Shown piece after piece: positions 40,329 through 49,236 of a DNA stretch of 64,000 nucleotides (position 1 is the stretch's first letter; the number at the start of each line of letters is the position of its first letter). The notes beneath the pieces are model-generated. The model was not told where the DNA came from and searched no databases. It saw nothing but the letters and a program-made list of their open reading frames with translations. Origin of the DNA: JANRKF01 sp033763575 (lineage in GTDB: Bacteria > Pseudomonadota > Alphaproteobacteria > Rickettsiales > SXRF01). The stretch is from NCBI GenBank assembly GCA_033763575.1, contig JANRKF010000026.1, positions 62,001 to 126,000 on the forward strand, read 5' to 3'. A program made the position numbers and the translations under genes.

Positions 40329-41648
40329 ATGAAATTACAAGACCTTAAGCTGAAAAACGCCAATGAATTGCTGGCACTCGCCGAAGCGAACGACGTGGAA
40401 AATGCCGCTTCCATGCTGAAACAGGAGATGGTGTTCGCCATCCTGAAAAAACAGGCGGAAAAAGGCGAAGTCATCACCGGCGAAGGCGTGGTCGAAATAT
40501 TGCAGGACGGGTTCGGTTTCCTGCGCTCCCCGCTGGCCAACTATCTTGCAGGGTCGGACGATATCTATGTGTCGCCGACACAGGTGCGTAAATTTTCCCT
40601 GCGTACCGGCGATACGGTGTCCGGTGAAATCCGCGCACCGAAGGAAGGCGAACGTTATTTCGCACTCACCAAGGTCAACACCATCAATTATGACGATCCG
40701 GAAGCGGTCCGCCATCGCATCAATTTTGATAACCTGACCCCTTTATATCCGGAGCGCCGCATCAAGCTCGAAGTGGAGATGACGGAAAAGGCCGCGCCCG
40801 CCGCGCCGGTGTCCGAAGGCCCGGCTAGATCCAAGAAAAAAGAAGTGACCACCGACCTTTCCATGCGTGTCGCCGATATCGTAACTCCGCTCGGTTTCGG
40901 CCAGCGGGCGCTGATCGTGGCCCCGCCGCGCACCGGTAAAACGGTCTATCTACAAAACATTGCACACTCGATCACCGCCAACCATCCCGATGCCTTTCTC
41001 ATCGTGCTGCTCATCGACGAACGCCCGGAAGAAGTCACCGACATGCAGCGCACGGTCAAAGGCGAAGTGGTGTCAAGCACCTTCGATGAACCGGCGACGC
41101 GCCATGTGCAGCTTGCGGAAATGGTGATCGAAAAAGCCAAAAAACTGGTGGAGCATAAAAAAGATGTGGTGATCCTGCTCGATTCCATCACCCGCCTGGC
41201 GCGTGCTTACAACACCGTGGTGCCAAGCTCCGGCAAGGTGCTGACGGGCGGTGTGGATGCCAACGCATTGCAACGCCCGAAACGTTTCTTCGGTGCAGCG
41301 CGTAATATCGAGTTCGGCGGTTCGCTTACTATTATTGCGACGGCTCTCATCGAAACCGGCAGCCGCATGGACGAGGTGATCTTCGAGGAATTCAAAGGCA
41401 CCGGCAACTGCGAGATCATCCTTGACAGAAAGCTTGCCGACAAGCGCACCTTCCCGGCCATCGACATCACCAAATCCGGTACCCGCAAGGAAGACCTGCT
41501 GGTGGATAAGGCGACGCTTACGAAAATGTGGGTGATGCGGAAAATCCTGAACCCGATGGGGCCGATGGACGGCATCGAATTCCTGCTGGAAAAACTCCAG
41601 GAAACAAAAACCAACGCCGAGTTCTTCGAGAAGATGAACCGGGGGTGA
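40329..41648 (+). CDS. rho: Transcription termination factor Rho
   Basis: Hexameric RNA helicase that ends transcription at unstructured C-rich sites. The 439-residue product has the N-terminal helical domain (MKLQDLKLKNANELLALAE), the cold-shock-like RNA-binding domain (LQDGFGFLRSPLANYLAGSD, DIYVSPTQVRKFSLRTGD), Walker A APPRTGKTVYLQ (about 198-206), Walker B VVILLDSITRLARAYN, the Q and R loops around SGKVLTGGVDANALQRPKRF, and GTGNCEIILDRKLADKR. An insertion at about 150-170 (KAAPAAPVSEGPARSKK) is low complexity. rho close to the hem genes and origin is usual in alphaproteobacteria. Confidence 0.97.
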   Translation: MKLQDLKLKNANELLALAEANDVENAASMLKQEMVFAILKKQAEKGEVITGEGVVEILQDGFGFLRSPLANYLAGSDDIYVSPTQVRKFSLRTGDTVSGEIRAPKEGERYFALTKVNTINYDDPEAVRHRINFDNLTPLYPERRIKLEVEMTEKAAPAAPVSEGPARSKKKEVTTDLSMRVADIVTPLGFGQRALIVAPPRTGKTVYLQNIAHSITANHPDAFLIVLLIDERPEEVTDMQRTVKGEVVSSTFDEPATRHVQLAEMVIEKAKKLVEHKKDVVILLDSITRLARAYNTVVPSSGKVLTGGVDANALQRPKRFFGAARNIEFGGSLTIIATALIETGSRMDEVIFEEFKGTGNCEIILDRKLADKRTFPAIDITKSGTRKEDLLVDKATLTKMWVMRKILNPMGPMDGIEFLLEKLQETKTNAEFFEKMNRG

Positions 41649-41734
41649 TTTCGCATTACAAAACCGTAACCCGGCCTTCGTACCGGCGTAACCTTGCCTT
41701 CGCTAATGTTTGCGCATAGCTGAAGGAGGTTGTT

Positions 41735-42115
41735 ATGTTGAAGTCATTATTGCTTGCTCTTGGACTTATTGCTTTATCAAGCGGCGCGGCGCTGGCCGAT
41801 TCCTATCATGGCCATCGCCATCATGGTAATCACTACAAGAGCCACTACAAGCCGCGCACGGTGGTGAGCTTTCATTTTGGCCCAACCCCCGTCTATCGCT
41901 CCCGTTACTACCACCGGCCGCAGGTGGTGTATGTGCCGCAGCCGGTTCCGCCGCAAATAGTGTATATCAGCGATAATAGCAACCGCGCAGTAGGCGGCGT
42001 GGATGGTCGTTACTGCCGCGAATACCAGGCGGTCTCGCGCATCGGCGGTGCCAAGCAGCAGACTTACGGCACGGCCTGCCTGCAGCCCGACGGCAGCTGG
42101 GAAATCATCAGCTAG
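41735..42115 (+). CDS. Secreted His/Tyr-rich protein with RT0821/Lpp0805-like C-terminus
   Basis: A 126-residue exported protein. Residues 1-21 are a signal peptide (hydrophobic core LLLALGLIALSSGAA, cleavage after ALA). The mature start is rich in His and Tyr (YHGHRHHGNHYKSHYK), possibly metal-binding, followed by a Pro-rich stretch (VYVPQPVPPQIVYI). The C-terminal 40 residues (GRYCREYQAVSRIGG, QTYGTACLQPDGSWEII) match the end of the RT0821/Lpp0805 surface-protein family, with its two conserved cysteines. AAGGAGG precedes the ATG. Function unknown. Confidence 0.8.
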   Translation: MLKSLLLALGLIALSSGAALADSYHGHRHHGNHYKSHYKPRTVVSFHFGPTPVYRSRYYHRPQVVYVPQPVPPQIVYISDNSNRAVGGVDGRYCREYQAVSRIGGAKQQTYGTACLQPDGSWEIIS

Positions 42116-42296
42116 GGCGTGTGGATGCGCAGTGAATGACGTGCTTGCGTCTGTGTATCACGAATGATTGGCTAAAGAACAAATAAACCGATAACTCGCT
42201 GGCGTGAGCGAAAGAGAGATTGTCGTCGGGGTAAATAATCATTTCTACTGGGATGGAAAACTCGCTAGACCGAGCCAGATGCGAAACATCACTTCT

Positions 42297-42373
42297 GTTA
42301 TACGAGCGCAGTAGCGCGAGCCAGCCTTGAGCGCGCTTCATGGAGTTTCCAGTAGGAAACTCCGGAAGCAACT
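42297..42373. repeat. Two-hairpin repeat with AGTA loops, copy 1
   Basis: Hairpin GCGC-AGTA-GCGC at 42306-42317 and a perfect 9-bp hairpin GGAGTTTCC-AGTA-GGAAACTCC at 42342-42363, linked by GAGCCAGCCTTGAGC. It ends just before the secA stop. The sequence to its left (42119-42296) holds no gene that I believe. Related copies are at 49162-49236 and 59394-59470. Confidence 0.85.
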
Positions 42374-42376
42374 AGA

Positions 42377-44935
42377 TTAAGCTAATGCCCCGTGGCAGTG
42401 TTTGAATTTTTTGCCGGATCCACACGGGCACGGATCGTTCCGCCCCACCTTGTCGGAGGCGGCAGGCTTTGCCGGTGGCGTTTCGCCGCGATTTTCGACC
42501 ATCTTTTTCTGCGCGGATTTCAGCGCCAGATCCTCTGGGTTCTCCACATGTATTTCCAGATGGGCGAGGCGGGTGACGGTCAGCTCGCGCAGGCCGTGCA
42601 GCATCTGCTCGAACAGCGAGAAGGCCTCCTGCTTATATTCCGAAAGCGGGTCGCGCTGGCCGAAGCCGCGCAGGTGGATGCCCTGGCGCAAATGATCGAG
42701 CGACAGCAAATGGTCTTTCCATAGCTGGTCGAGCGTTTGCAGCAGCACGCGCTTTTCGGCCATGCGCATCAGATCCTCACCGTATCTGGCGAATTTTGCA
42801 GTATACATTTCATCGATTGCCTTGTTCAGCCGCTCGCTGATTTCGGCATCGGCGATACCTTCTTCCCCGGCCCAATCAAGGATCGGCAGATGCAGCCCGT
42901 AAACGCGGAAGATTTCTTTTTCCAGATCCGCCGTCTGCCACGCTTCCGCATAGGAGTGGGCAGGAATATAGGTGGAAACCAGATGCTCGCTGATTTCCGC
43001 GAACATGGCGTTCACCGTTTCGCTCACCTCTTTGGCTTCCATCAGCTCGATGCGCTGCTCGTAGATCACCTTGCGCTGGTCGTTCATCACATCGTCATAT
43101 TTCAGCAGGTTTTTGCGGATCTCGTAGTTGCGCTGCTCGACCTTCTGCTGTGCCCGCTCAATCGCCTTGGTCATCCATGGGTGGAAGATCGCCTCGTCCT
43201 CTTTCATGCCGAGCTTTTGCAGCAGGCCGTCGATACGCTCGGAGCCGAAAATACGCATCAGATCGTCTTCCAGCGACAGGAAGAATTTCGAGGCGCCCGG
43301 ATCGCCCTGACGGCCCGAGCGGCCCCGCAGCTGGTTATCGATACGGCGCGATTCATGGCGCTCGGTGCCGATGACATACAGCCCGCCGACCGCGATCACC
43401 GCCTGTTTATCCGCTTCCGATTCCTCGCTGCCGCCGAGCTTGATATCAGTGCCGCGCCCGGCCATGTTGGTGGCGATCGTCACCCCGCCCAGACGCCCGG
43501 CCTGGGCGATGATATTCGCCTCCTGCTCGTGATAGCGGGCATTGAGCACCTGATGCTCGATTTTTTCTTTTTTCAGCAGCTTGGAGAGATATTCCGATTT
43601 TTCGATCGACACTGTGCCGACCAGCATCGGCTGGCCGCGCTCATGCGCTTCCTTGATTTCCTTGACCACCGCCCGGTATTTTTCTTCCGCCGTGCGGTAG
43701 ATTTCATCCTGCGCGTCCTTGCGCGAAACCGCAACGTTGGTGGGAATCTCGATCACTTCGAGCTTGTAAATATCGTGGAACTCGCCGGCCTCGGTCATGG
43801 CGGTGCCGGTCATGCCGGAGAGTTTCGGATACATGCGGAACAGGTTCTGGAACGTCACCTGCGCGAGCGTCTGGTTCTCGTTCTGGATTGCCACCTGCTC
43901 CTTGGCTTCGAGCGCCTGGTGCAGGCCTTCGGAATAGCGCCGTCCCTCCATCATCCGGCCGGTGAATTCATCGATGATGACTACCTTGCCGTCCTTCACG
44001 ATATAATCGACATCCTTGGCGAACAGCGTGTGCGCCTTGAGGCCCTGGTTCACATGATGCACCAGCGAGACGTTATGAATATCATAGAGCGATGAGGCTT
44101 CCGGCATCATCCCGGCCTTAATCAGCTCCGCCTCAACGAACTGCACACCCGCCTCGGTGAGCGAGACGCTGCGTTGTTTTTCTTCCTTATCGTAATGCTC
44201 CGGCTTCACATGGCGCATCACCCGGTCGACCTGGTTATACAGGTCGGAGTTGTCCTCGGTCGGCCCGGAAATAATCAGCGGCGTGCGCGCCTCGTCGATC
44301 AGGATCGAATCGACCTCGTCGATAATCGCGTAATGGAACGGGCGATGCACCATGGCGGCGCGGGCAAATTTCATATTGTCGCGCAGATAGTCAAAGCCAA
44401 GCTCGTTATTGGTGCCGTAGGTGATGTCGCAGGCGTAAGCCGCCTGCCGCTCATCGTCATCCAGCCCATGGGTGATGCAACCGACGGTAAGCCCCAAAAA
44501 CGCATGCAGCTTTCCCATCCATGCCGAGTCACGCGCCGCCAGGTAATCATTCACCGTCACCACATGCACGCCCTTGCCTGCGAGCGCGTTGAGATAGGCG
44601 GCAAGCGTACAGACCAGTGTTTTACCTTCGCCGGTTTTCATCTCGGCGATCATGCCGCGGTGGAGCACGATGCCGCCGACCAGCTGCACGTCGAAATGGC
44701 GCATGCCGAGCACGCGACGCCCTGCCTCGCGCACGGTGGCAAAGGCATCGACCAGCAGCTGGTCCAGCGTTTCGCCGCCCTGACAACGCTCGCGCAGCCA
44801 CTGGGTGCGGCCTTTCAATTCCTCGTCAGAAAGGCGCTGCAATTGCGGCTCCAGCGCGCCGATTTTCTGGACGATCGGTTGCAGCGATTTGATAAAACGG
44901 TCGTTCGACGACCCAAACAGGGCTTTAAGCAGCAT
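42377..44935 (-). CDS. secA: Protein translocase subunit SecA
   Basis: ATPase motor that drives preproteins through SecYEG. The 852-residue product has Walker A AEMKTGEGKTLVCTLAAYLN (about 100-115), the DEAD-like box AIIDEVDSILIDEARTPLII, FQNLFRMYPKLSGMTGTAM, the second nucleotide-binding fold with TNMAGRGTDIKLGG and RRIDNQLRGRSGRQGDPG, the scaffold helix, and the C-terminal zinc motif GRNDPCPCGSGKKFKHCHG that binds SecB and phospholipid. secB is present at 60331. It is divergent from the parvulin gene. Confidence 0.98.
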   Translation of the reverse strand: MLLKALFGSSNDRFIKSLQPIVQKIGALEPQLQRLSDEELKGRTQWLRERCQGGETLDQLLVDAFATVREAGRRVLGMRHFDVQLVGGIVLHRGMIAEMKTGEGKTLVCTLAAYLNALAGKGVHVVTVNDYLAARDSAWMGKLHAFLGLTVGCITHGLDDDERQAAYACDITYGTNNELGFDYLRDNMKFARAAMVHRPFHYAIIDEVDSILIDEARTPLIISGPTEDNSDLYNQVDRVMRHVKPEHYDKEEKQRSVSLTEAGVQFVEAELIKAGMMPEASSLYDIHNVSLVHHVNQGLKAHTLFAKDVDYIVKDGKVVIIDEFTGRMMEGRRYSEGLHQALEAKEQVAIQNENQTLAQVTFQNLFRMYPKLSGMTGTAMTEAGEFHDIYKLEVIEIPTNVAVSRKDAQDEIYRTAEEKYRAVVKEIKEAHERGQPMLVGTVSIEKSEYLSKLLKKEKIEHQVLNARYHEQEANIIAQAGRLGGVTIATNMAGRGTDIKLGGSEESEADKQAVIAVGGLYVIGTERHESRRIDNQLRGRSGRQGDPGASKFFLSLEDDLMRIFGSERIDGLLQKLGMKEDEAIFHPWMTKAIERAQQKVEQRNYEIRKNLLKYDDVMNDQRKVIYEQRIELMEAKEVSETVNAMFAEISEHLVSTYIPAHSYAEAWQTADLEKEIFRVYGLHLPILDWAGEEGIADAEISERLNKAIDEMYTAKFARYGEDLMRMAEKRVLLQTLDQLWKDHLLSLDHLRQGIHLRGFGQRDPLSEYKQEAFSLFEQMLHGLRELTVTRLAHLEIHVENPEDLALKSAQKKMVENRGETPPAKPAASDKVGRNDPCPCGSGKKFKHCHGALA

Positions 44936-45067
44936 TCAGTCTTTCCCAAGGTGATGCAGTGACATAGGGGCAAAAAGGCATGAAGTCAACGGCAGGCTTG
45001 CGTAAGGCGACACAATATGCGATAAGCCCAATGATTCCACCCTACCACCTCACACACAGGATTTGTT

Positions 45068-45943
45068 ATGCATCGCTTCCGCAATCTGCTGCTTGCTGCC
45101 ACCCTTGTTGTATCCACCGCTGCCCTTGCTGCGGGCGATTATCCTATCGTTAAATACGGTAACGAGGAAATCAAGCTTTCCGAGGTGCTGGAAACGTGGA
45201 AAACGCTGTTTCCGGGTGGAAATGCGCCGGATTTCAAGACATTCGACGAAAATATCCGCCAGAATGTGCTGCGCGGCATGGTGTCGGAAAAATTGCTCTA
45301 TAAAGAGGCGCTGAAAGCCGGTTACGACAAAAATCCAGTCGTCAAGAAACGGATGGAGGAGATGCAGAGGCAGATCGTGCTGCAAAGCTATATGGAGGCC
45401 AAGGCCAAGGATTTATTGACCGACGAGGAGCTGAAAAAAGTCTATGATGAAAAAGTGAAGAATTCCGCGGGCGTTGAGGAAGTAAGGGCGCGCCATATTC
45501 TGGTTAAAACCGAGGAAGAAGCGAAAAAAATTGCCGAGGAACTTAAAAAAGGCGGCGATTTCGAGAAAATCGCCCGCGAGCAATCGACCGATAAAGGGTC
45601 AGGCGCCCAGGGCGGCGATCTCGGCTGGTTCACCAAGGATAAAATGGTGGCCGAATTTGCCGATGCCGCCTTTGGCTTGAAAAAAGGCGCGGTGTCTGCG
45701 CCGGTGAAATCGGGATTCGGCTGGCACATCATCAAACTGGAAGACCGGCGTGCGGTGAAGCCGGCGAGCTTTGAAGAATCGAAGGAAGAATTGCGCGGCG
45801 AGGCCACGGAAAAAGCGGTGGATGAATATGTCTCCGGCCTGCTCAAAAACGCCAAGGTCAAATATTACGATGAAAATGGCAAGGAGCTGCCGTTCGATGC
45901 CACGGCAAAACCTTCCGGCGACCATGCGGAGCATATCGATTAA
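45068..45943 (+). CDS. Exported parvulin-type peptidyl-prolyl isomerase
   Basis: A 291-residue periplasmic foldase. It has a signal peptide (MHRFRNLLLAATLVVSTAALA) and a helical chaperone region (about 25-125). The PpiC domain (about 130-225) carries VRARHILVKTEEEAKKIAEE, GGDFEKIAREQSTDKGSGAQ, GGDLGWFTKDKMVAEFADAA and SGFGWHIIKLEDRR. Single-domain layout and size match PrsA/Cbf2-like and alphaproteobacterial SurA-like proteins. Its TAA overlaps the argJ ATG (TAATG). It lies divergently from secA, which suits a role in secreted protein folding. Confidence 0.92.
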   Translation: MHRFRNLLLAATLVVSTAALAAGDYPIVKYGNEEIKLSEVLETWKTLFPGGNAPDFKTFDENIRQNVLRGMVSEKLLYKEALKAGYDKNPVVKKRMEEMQRQIVLQSYMEAKAKDLLTDEELKKVYDEKVKNSAGVEEVRARHILVKTEEEAKKIAEELKKGGDFEKIAREQSTDKGSGAQGGDLGWFTKDKMVAEFADAAFGLKKGAVSAPVKSGFGWHIIKLEDRRAVKPASFEESKEELRGEATEKAVDEYVSGLLKNAKVKYYDENGKELPFDATAKPSGDHAEHID

Positions 45944-47154
45944 TGCAGCGTTCACCGCTCGCGCCAACGTCTTTTCCCGCGCTGCCTGCAATTGGCGGCG
46001 TGAAGCTCGCGACGGCGAGCTGCGAAATTCGCTATAAAGCGCGTGAGGATGTGCTGCTGGTCGCCATGGAGCCGGGCACGCAGGCCGCCGGTGTATTCAC
46101 CCGGTCGCTCACCGCATCCGCCCCGGTGCTCGCCTGCAGGGAAGCGTTGAAAGCGGGCAGCGCGCGCGTGCTGGTGGTAAATTCCGGCAACTCCAATGCC
46201 TTCACCGGCAAGGCGGGCGTGGCATCGATTGAGCGGGTGCGCAAAAAAAGCTGCGAGCTTGCGGACTGCAATCCATCGGAATTTTTCATGGCCTCGACCG
46301 GCGTCATCGGTGAAAAACTTCCGGACGAGAAAATCACCGCCGCGCTCGAAAATCTTTTTTCCTCGGTGGGCGAAGGCTGGTGGGACAAGGCGGCTCGCGC
46401 CATCATGACCACCGACACCTACCCGAAAATGGCCACGCGCAGCGCAACCATCGGCGGCAAAAAAATTACCATCAACGGCATCGCCAAAGGCTCCGGCATG
46501 ATCGCGCCGGACATGGCGACCATGCTCGCCTTTGTGTTTACCGATGCGAATATTCCTGCCGCGATCTTGCAGGAGATGCTTTCCGAAGCGAACGCGCAAA
46601 GCTTTAACGCCATCACCGTCGATGGCGATACCTCGACCTCCGATACACTGCTGCTTTTTGCCACCGGCAAGGCGGGCAATGATCCCAAGGCCGATCTGGC
46701 GGAATTCAAAAAAGCGCTCACCGAGCTGCTGCATGAGCTGGCACTGCTGGTGGTAAAAGACGGGGAGGGCGCGGAAAAACTCATCACCATCACCGTGACC
46801 GGCGCCGCATCGCCGAAAGCCGCCCGCGTGATCGGCATGAGCATCGCCAATTCGCCGCTGGTGAAAACGGCCATCGCAGCCGCCGATGCCAACTGGGGCA
46901 GGATCGTGATGGCGGTGGGCAAGGCCGGTGAGGCGGCCGACCGCGACAAGCTATCCATCCATATCGGCGGAGTCAGCGTCGCCAAAGAAGGCATGATCGA
47001 TCCGGATTACAAGGAATCGCAACTCGCCTCCCACATGCAGGGCAGGGACATCAGCATCCTGGTCGATGTCGGGGTGGGAAGTGCCAGCTCCACCGTTTAC
47101 AGCTGCGACCTGACCCATCGTTATATCGATATCAACGGAAGCTACCGGACGTGA
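45943..47154 (+). CDS. argJ: Bifunctional ornithine acetyltransferase / N-acetylglutamate synthase
   Basis: It recycles the acetyl group in arginine synthesis. The 403-residue precursor cleaves itself before the Thr in KGSGMIAPDMATMLAFVFT; the Thr is within MATML, the usual ATML site. Other landmarks are LVVNSGNSNAFTGKAG, MTTDTYPKMATRSA, TVDGDTSTSDTLLLFATG, the C-terminal NSPLVKTAIAAADANWGRIV and TAYSCDLT-like VYSCDLTHRYIDINGSYRT. Its stop overlaps the mutT GTG start. Confidence 0.95.
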   Translation: MQRSPLAPTSFPALPAIGGVKLATASCEIRYKAREDVLLVAMEPGTQAAGVFTRSLTASAPVLACREALKAGSARVLVVNSGNSNAFTGKAGVASIERVRKKSCELADCNPSEFFMASTGVIGEKLPDEKITAALENLFSSVGEGWWDKAARAIMTTDTYPKMATRSATIGGKKITINGIAKGSGMIAPDMATMLAFVFTDANIPAAILQEMLSEANAQSFNAITVDGDTSTSDTLLLFATGKAGNDPKADLAEFKKALTELLHELALLVVKDGEGAEKLITITVTGAASPKAARVIGMSIANSPLVKTAIAAADANWGRIVMAVGKAGEAADRDKLSIHIGGVSVAKEGMIDPDYKESQLASHMQGRDISILVDVGVGSASSTVYSCDLTHRYIDINGSYRT

Positions 47155-47567
47155 AAACCCTTCTTGTCGTCGCTAGCGCCCTCATCAATTCCGCAGGCGA
47201 AATATTGCTGGCGCAGCGCCCCGAAGGGAAACGCCTGGCCGGTAAATGGGAATTTCCCGGCGGCAAGGTGGAGGAAGGCGAATCGCCGGAAGCCGCGCTC
47301 ATCCGCGAGATCAAAGAGGAATTGGATGTCGTCATCACACCGGAAACCCTCGAACCCTTCTGGTTTTTATCGCATGATTATGTCAGCGAGTTCGGCTTTC
47401 ACCTGCTCATGCCGGTCTATCTTTGCCGCGCATGGGAAGGCACGCCGAAGGCAATGGAGCACGCCGCTATCCGCTGGGTGCACCCACGCGATATGCCCGC
47501 CATGGACATGATCGAAGCCGATGCACAACTCGTACAAAAACTAGTGGAAATGTCATCCCGAGCGTAG
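47151..47567 (+). CDS. mutT: 8-oxo-dGTP diphosphatase (MutT, Nudix family)
   Basis: It removes oxidised guanine nucleotides. The 138-residue product has the Nudix box FPGGKVEEGESPEAALIREI followed by KEELDV, and the MutT-type WEFPGGK opening. The start is a GTG at 47151 that overlaps the argJ stop. The last residues (MSSRA) and the stop codon come from the palindromic repeat at 47551-47618, so the natural C-terminus may have been replaced. argJ-mutT adjacency is common in alphaproteobacteria. Confidence 0.92.
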   Translation: MKTLLVVASALINSAGEILLAQRPEGKRLAGKWEFPGGKVEEGESPEAALIREIKEELDVVITPETLEPFWFLSHDYVSEFGFHLLMPVYLCRAWEGTPKAMEHAAIRWVHPRDMPAMDMIEADAQLVQKLVEMSSRA

Positions 47568-47618
47568 CCGAGGGATCTTTACACAGCGGCGATCCTTCGC
47601 GCTTCGCTCAGGATGACA
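47551..47618. repeat. Palindromic repeat, TGTCATCC family, between convergent genes
   Basis: A 68-bp element with ends TGTCATCC and GGATGACA and inner CCGAGGGATC/GATCCTTCG. It carries the stop codon of mutT at one end and that of the NDUFAF5-like gene at the other; both proteins end in residues encoded by the repeat (MSSRA and ILSS). Confidence 0.85.
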
Positions 47619-48420
47619 ATATGGATAAATTCACTTTCCCGCTGCCCCGCCGGGCCGGCTGCTGCTGCGAATCATGCGGCTTCCACGCGGTAAGCGTCAG
47701 CAGCTCGAAGGTGGCGCGCACGCGGCCCTCCTCCGCTTCAAAATGCTGCATGTAATGCTCGGCCATTTTCATCATCAGGCTGCACGGGGTGAAGGTTTTT
47801 TGCGAAGCAAGCAGCGCGTTGGCCTGGCCCATGGCGCGCAGCTCATGCAGCAGTTTCAGCGGGTGGGCATAGTGCAGTTCCAGCCGCTCGCTATCGACCA
47901 CCGGCAGGGCAAACCCCGCCCGCTGCAACAACGCCCCGGCGTCGCGTATATCGACGAAGGGCGATACGCGTGGCGAAATGCCGCCCTTCATTTCCATTTC
48001 CGCCGCTTCGAACGAGGAGCGCAGTTCGGCAAGCGTCTCCCCGCCCGGCAGCATGGCCAGGAACAGGCCGTCCGGTTTCAGCGCCCGCTGGATTTGAATG
48101 AGCACGCCCGGCAAATCATTCACCCAGTGCAGCGATCCGCAGGCCATCACGAGATCGAAGCTTCCCGGCTCCACCTCCAGCATGTCATCATGCAGTTCGC
48201 CATCGATGATGGCCTCGATACCTGCCGACACCGGCACATACCCGGCGAGCAGGCCATGTTTCGGGCTCAGGTCAAGCAGGCGCGGAAAGCGGCGGTTAAT
48301 ATCGCTAAGGCGGTCGGCGAGGCGCTCCATCATTTCGCGCAGCAGGAAATCCTCGCTGGCGCGCTGGTGGTGCAGGGCAATGCGGCGCTTATCGAAAATG
48401 ATGGGGTTGGGCATATTCAT
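47608..48420 (-). CDS. Methyltransferase-fold protein related to NDUFAF5/BioC
   Basis: A 270-residue protein with the class I methyltransferase layout. IIFDKRRIALHHQRAS and FLLREMMERLADRLSDI open it as in NDUFAF5, the complex I assembly factor that hydroxylates an arginine of NDUFS7. FDLVMACGSLHWVNDLPGVL and ALKPDGLFLAMLPGGETLAEL are the post-II and motif III regions. The usual SAM loop (DLGxxxG) reads LLDLSPKHGLLAGY, which lacks the first glycine. Next to comF is its usual alphaproteobacterial position. Function in complex I maturation is inferred from the family. Confidence 0.8.
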   Translation of the reverse strand: MNMPNPIIFDKRRIALHHQRASEDFLLREMMERLADRLSDINRRFPRLLDLSPKHGLLAGYVPVSAGIEAIIDGELHDDMLEVEPGSFDLVMACGSLHWVNDLPGVLIQIQRALKPDGLFLAMLPGGETLAELRSSFEAAEMEMKGGISPRVSPFVDIRDAGALLQRAGFALPVVDSERLELHYAHPLKLLHELRAMGQANALLASQKTFTPCSLMMKMAEHYMQHFEAEEGRVRATFELLTLTAWKPHDSQQQPARRGSGKVNLSILSS

Positions 48421-48433
48421 ATGCTAATCATTA

Positions 48434-49144
48434 GTGATGCTGAAGCCGCTCCTCAATCTCTTTTTCCCGCCGCAATGCCTGGTGTGCGAAACGCTGGTGC
48501 CGACCCACGGCACGCTCTGCACCGAATGCTGGAACAATGTGCCCTTCATCAGCCCGCCGATGTGCGCCTGCTGCGGCCTGCCGCTGGAATTCGCGGTGGA
48601 TGAAAACACGCTCTGCGGCGAATGCCTGCGCGAGCACCCGCCCTATAGCCGCGCCCGCGCCGCGTTTGTGTATAACGAATCCAGCCGCACGCTGGTGATG
48701 AAACTCAAATACCAGGACGATACCTATCTCGCCCCCGTGTTCGCGCACTGGCTGAGGGGCGCAGGGGCAGAACTCATTGCCGCGAGCGACCTCATCCTCC
48801 CCGTGCCGCTCTATTACTGGCGGATGGTATCGCGCCGCTATAACCAGTCGCTGCTGCTCGCCCGCATCCTTGCGGAACATACCGGCCTTCCCATGCTGCC
48901 GGATGGCTTAAAACGCATCCGCGCCACCGCCCAGCAAACCGGCCTCACCCGCCCGCAGCGCGAGAAAAACGTCAAAGGCGCTTTCATCGTCCCGGAAAAA
49001 CACCGCGCCGCCATTAAAGGAAAATCCATCCTCCTCATCGACGATGTGATGACCACCGGCGCGACGCTGAACGCCTGCACCAACATACTGCTAAAAGCCG
49101 ATGCCGGGCAGGTGAATGTGCTGACGCTGGCGAGAAGGGCGTAA
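48434..49144 (+). CDS. comF: ComF family protein (amidophosphoribosyltransferase-like)
   Basis: A 236-residue DNA-uptake accessory protein. The N-terminal zinc region has paired cysteines (FFPPQCLVCETLV, CTECWNNV, MCACCGLPLEF, CGECLREH). The C-terminal phosphoribosyltransferase domain has RRYNQSLLLARILAEHTGLP, RATAQQTGLTRPQREKNVKG and the PRPP loop ILLIDDVMTTGATLNAC. It is divergent from the NDUFAF5-like gene with 13 bases between the starts. With comM it points to a competence system, though no pilus genes are in view. Confidence 0.93.
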   Translation: MMLKPLLNLFFPPQCLVCETLVPTHGTLCTECWNNVPFISPPMCACCGLPLEFAVDENTLCGECLREHPPYSRARAAFVYNESSRTLVMKLKYQDDTYLAPVFAHWLRGAGAELIAASDLILPVPLYYWRMVSRRYNQSLLLARILAEHTGLPMLPDGLKRIRATAQQTGLTRPQREKNVKGAFIVPEKHRAAIKGKSILLIDDVMTTGATLNACTNILLKADAGQVNVLTLARRA

Positions 49145-49161
49145 CAACAAAACAACCTCCC

Positions 49162-49236
49162 GTTATGCGAAGGCAGTAGCCTGAGCCAGCCCTGAGCAAC
49201 GCCCATGCGATTTCCAGCAGGAAATCGCGGGGCAAC
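49162..49236. repeat. Two-hairpin repeat with AGYA loops, copy 2
   Basis: Hairpin GGC-AGTA-GCC at 49172-49181 and a perfect 9-bp hairpin GCGATTTCC-AGCA-GGAAATCGC at 49207-49228, linked by TGAGCCAGCCCTGAGC. Stem bases differ from copy 1 in compensating pairs. It lies between the convergent comF and metH genes and abuts the metH stop codon. Confidence 0.85.

Noticed and set aside
42108..42371. 87-codon minus-strand frame between the small secreted protein and secA
   Set aside because: It is made largely of the two-hairpin repeat; copy 2 gives a similar AQGWL-type frame by chance of shared DNA. No ribosome binding site and no sign of coding constraint.
42737..44095. Long plus-strand frame (452 codons) opposite secA
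   Set aside because: Antisense shadow of the canonical secA frame; composition reflects the third-codon-position bias of secA.
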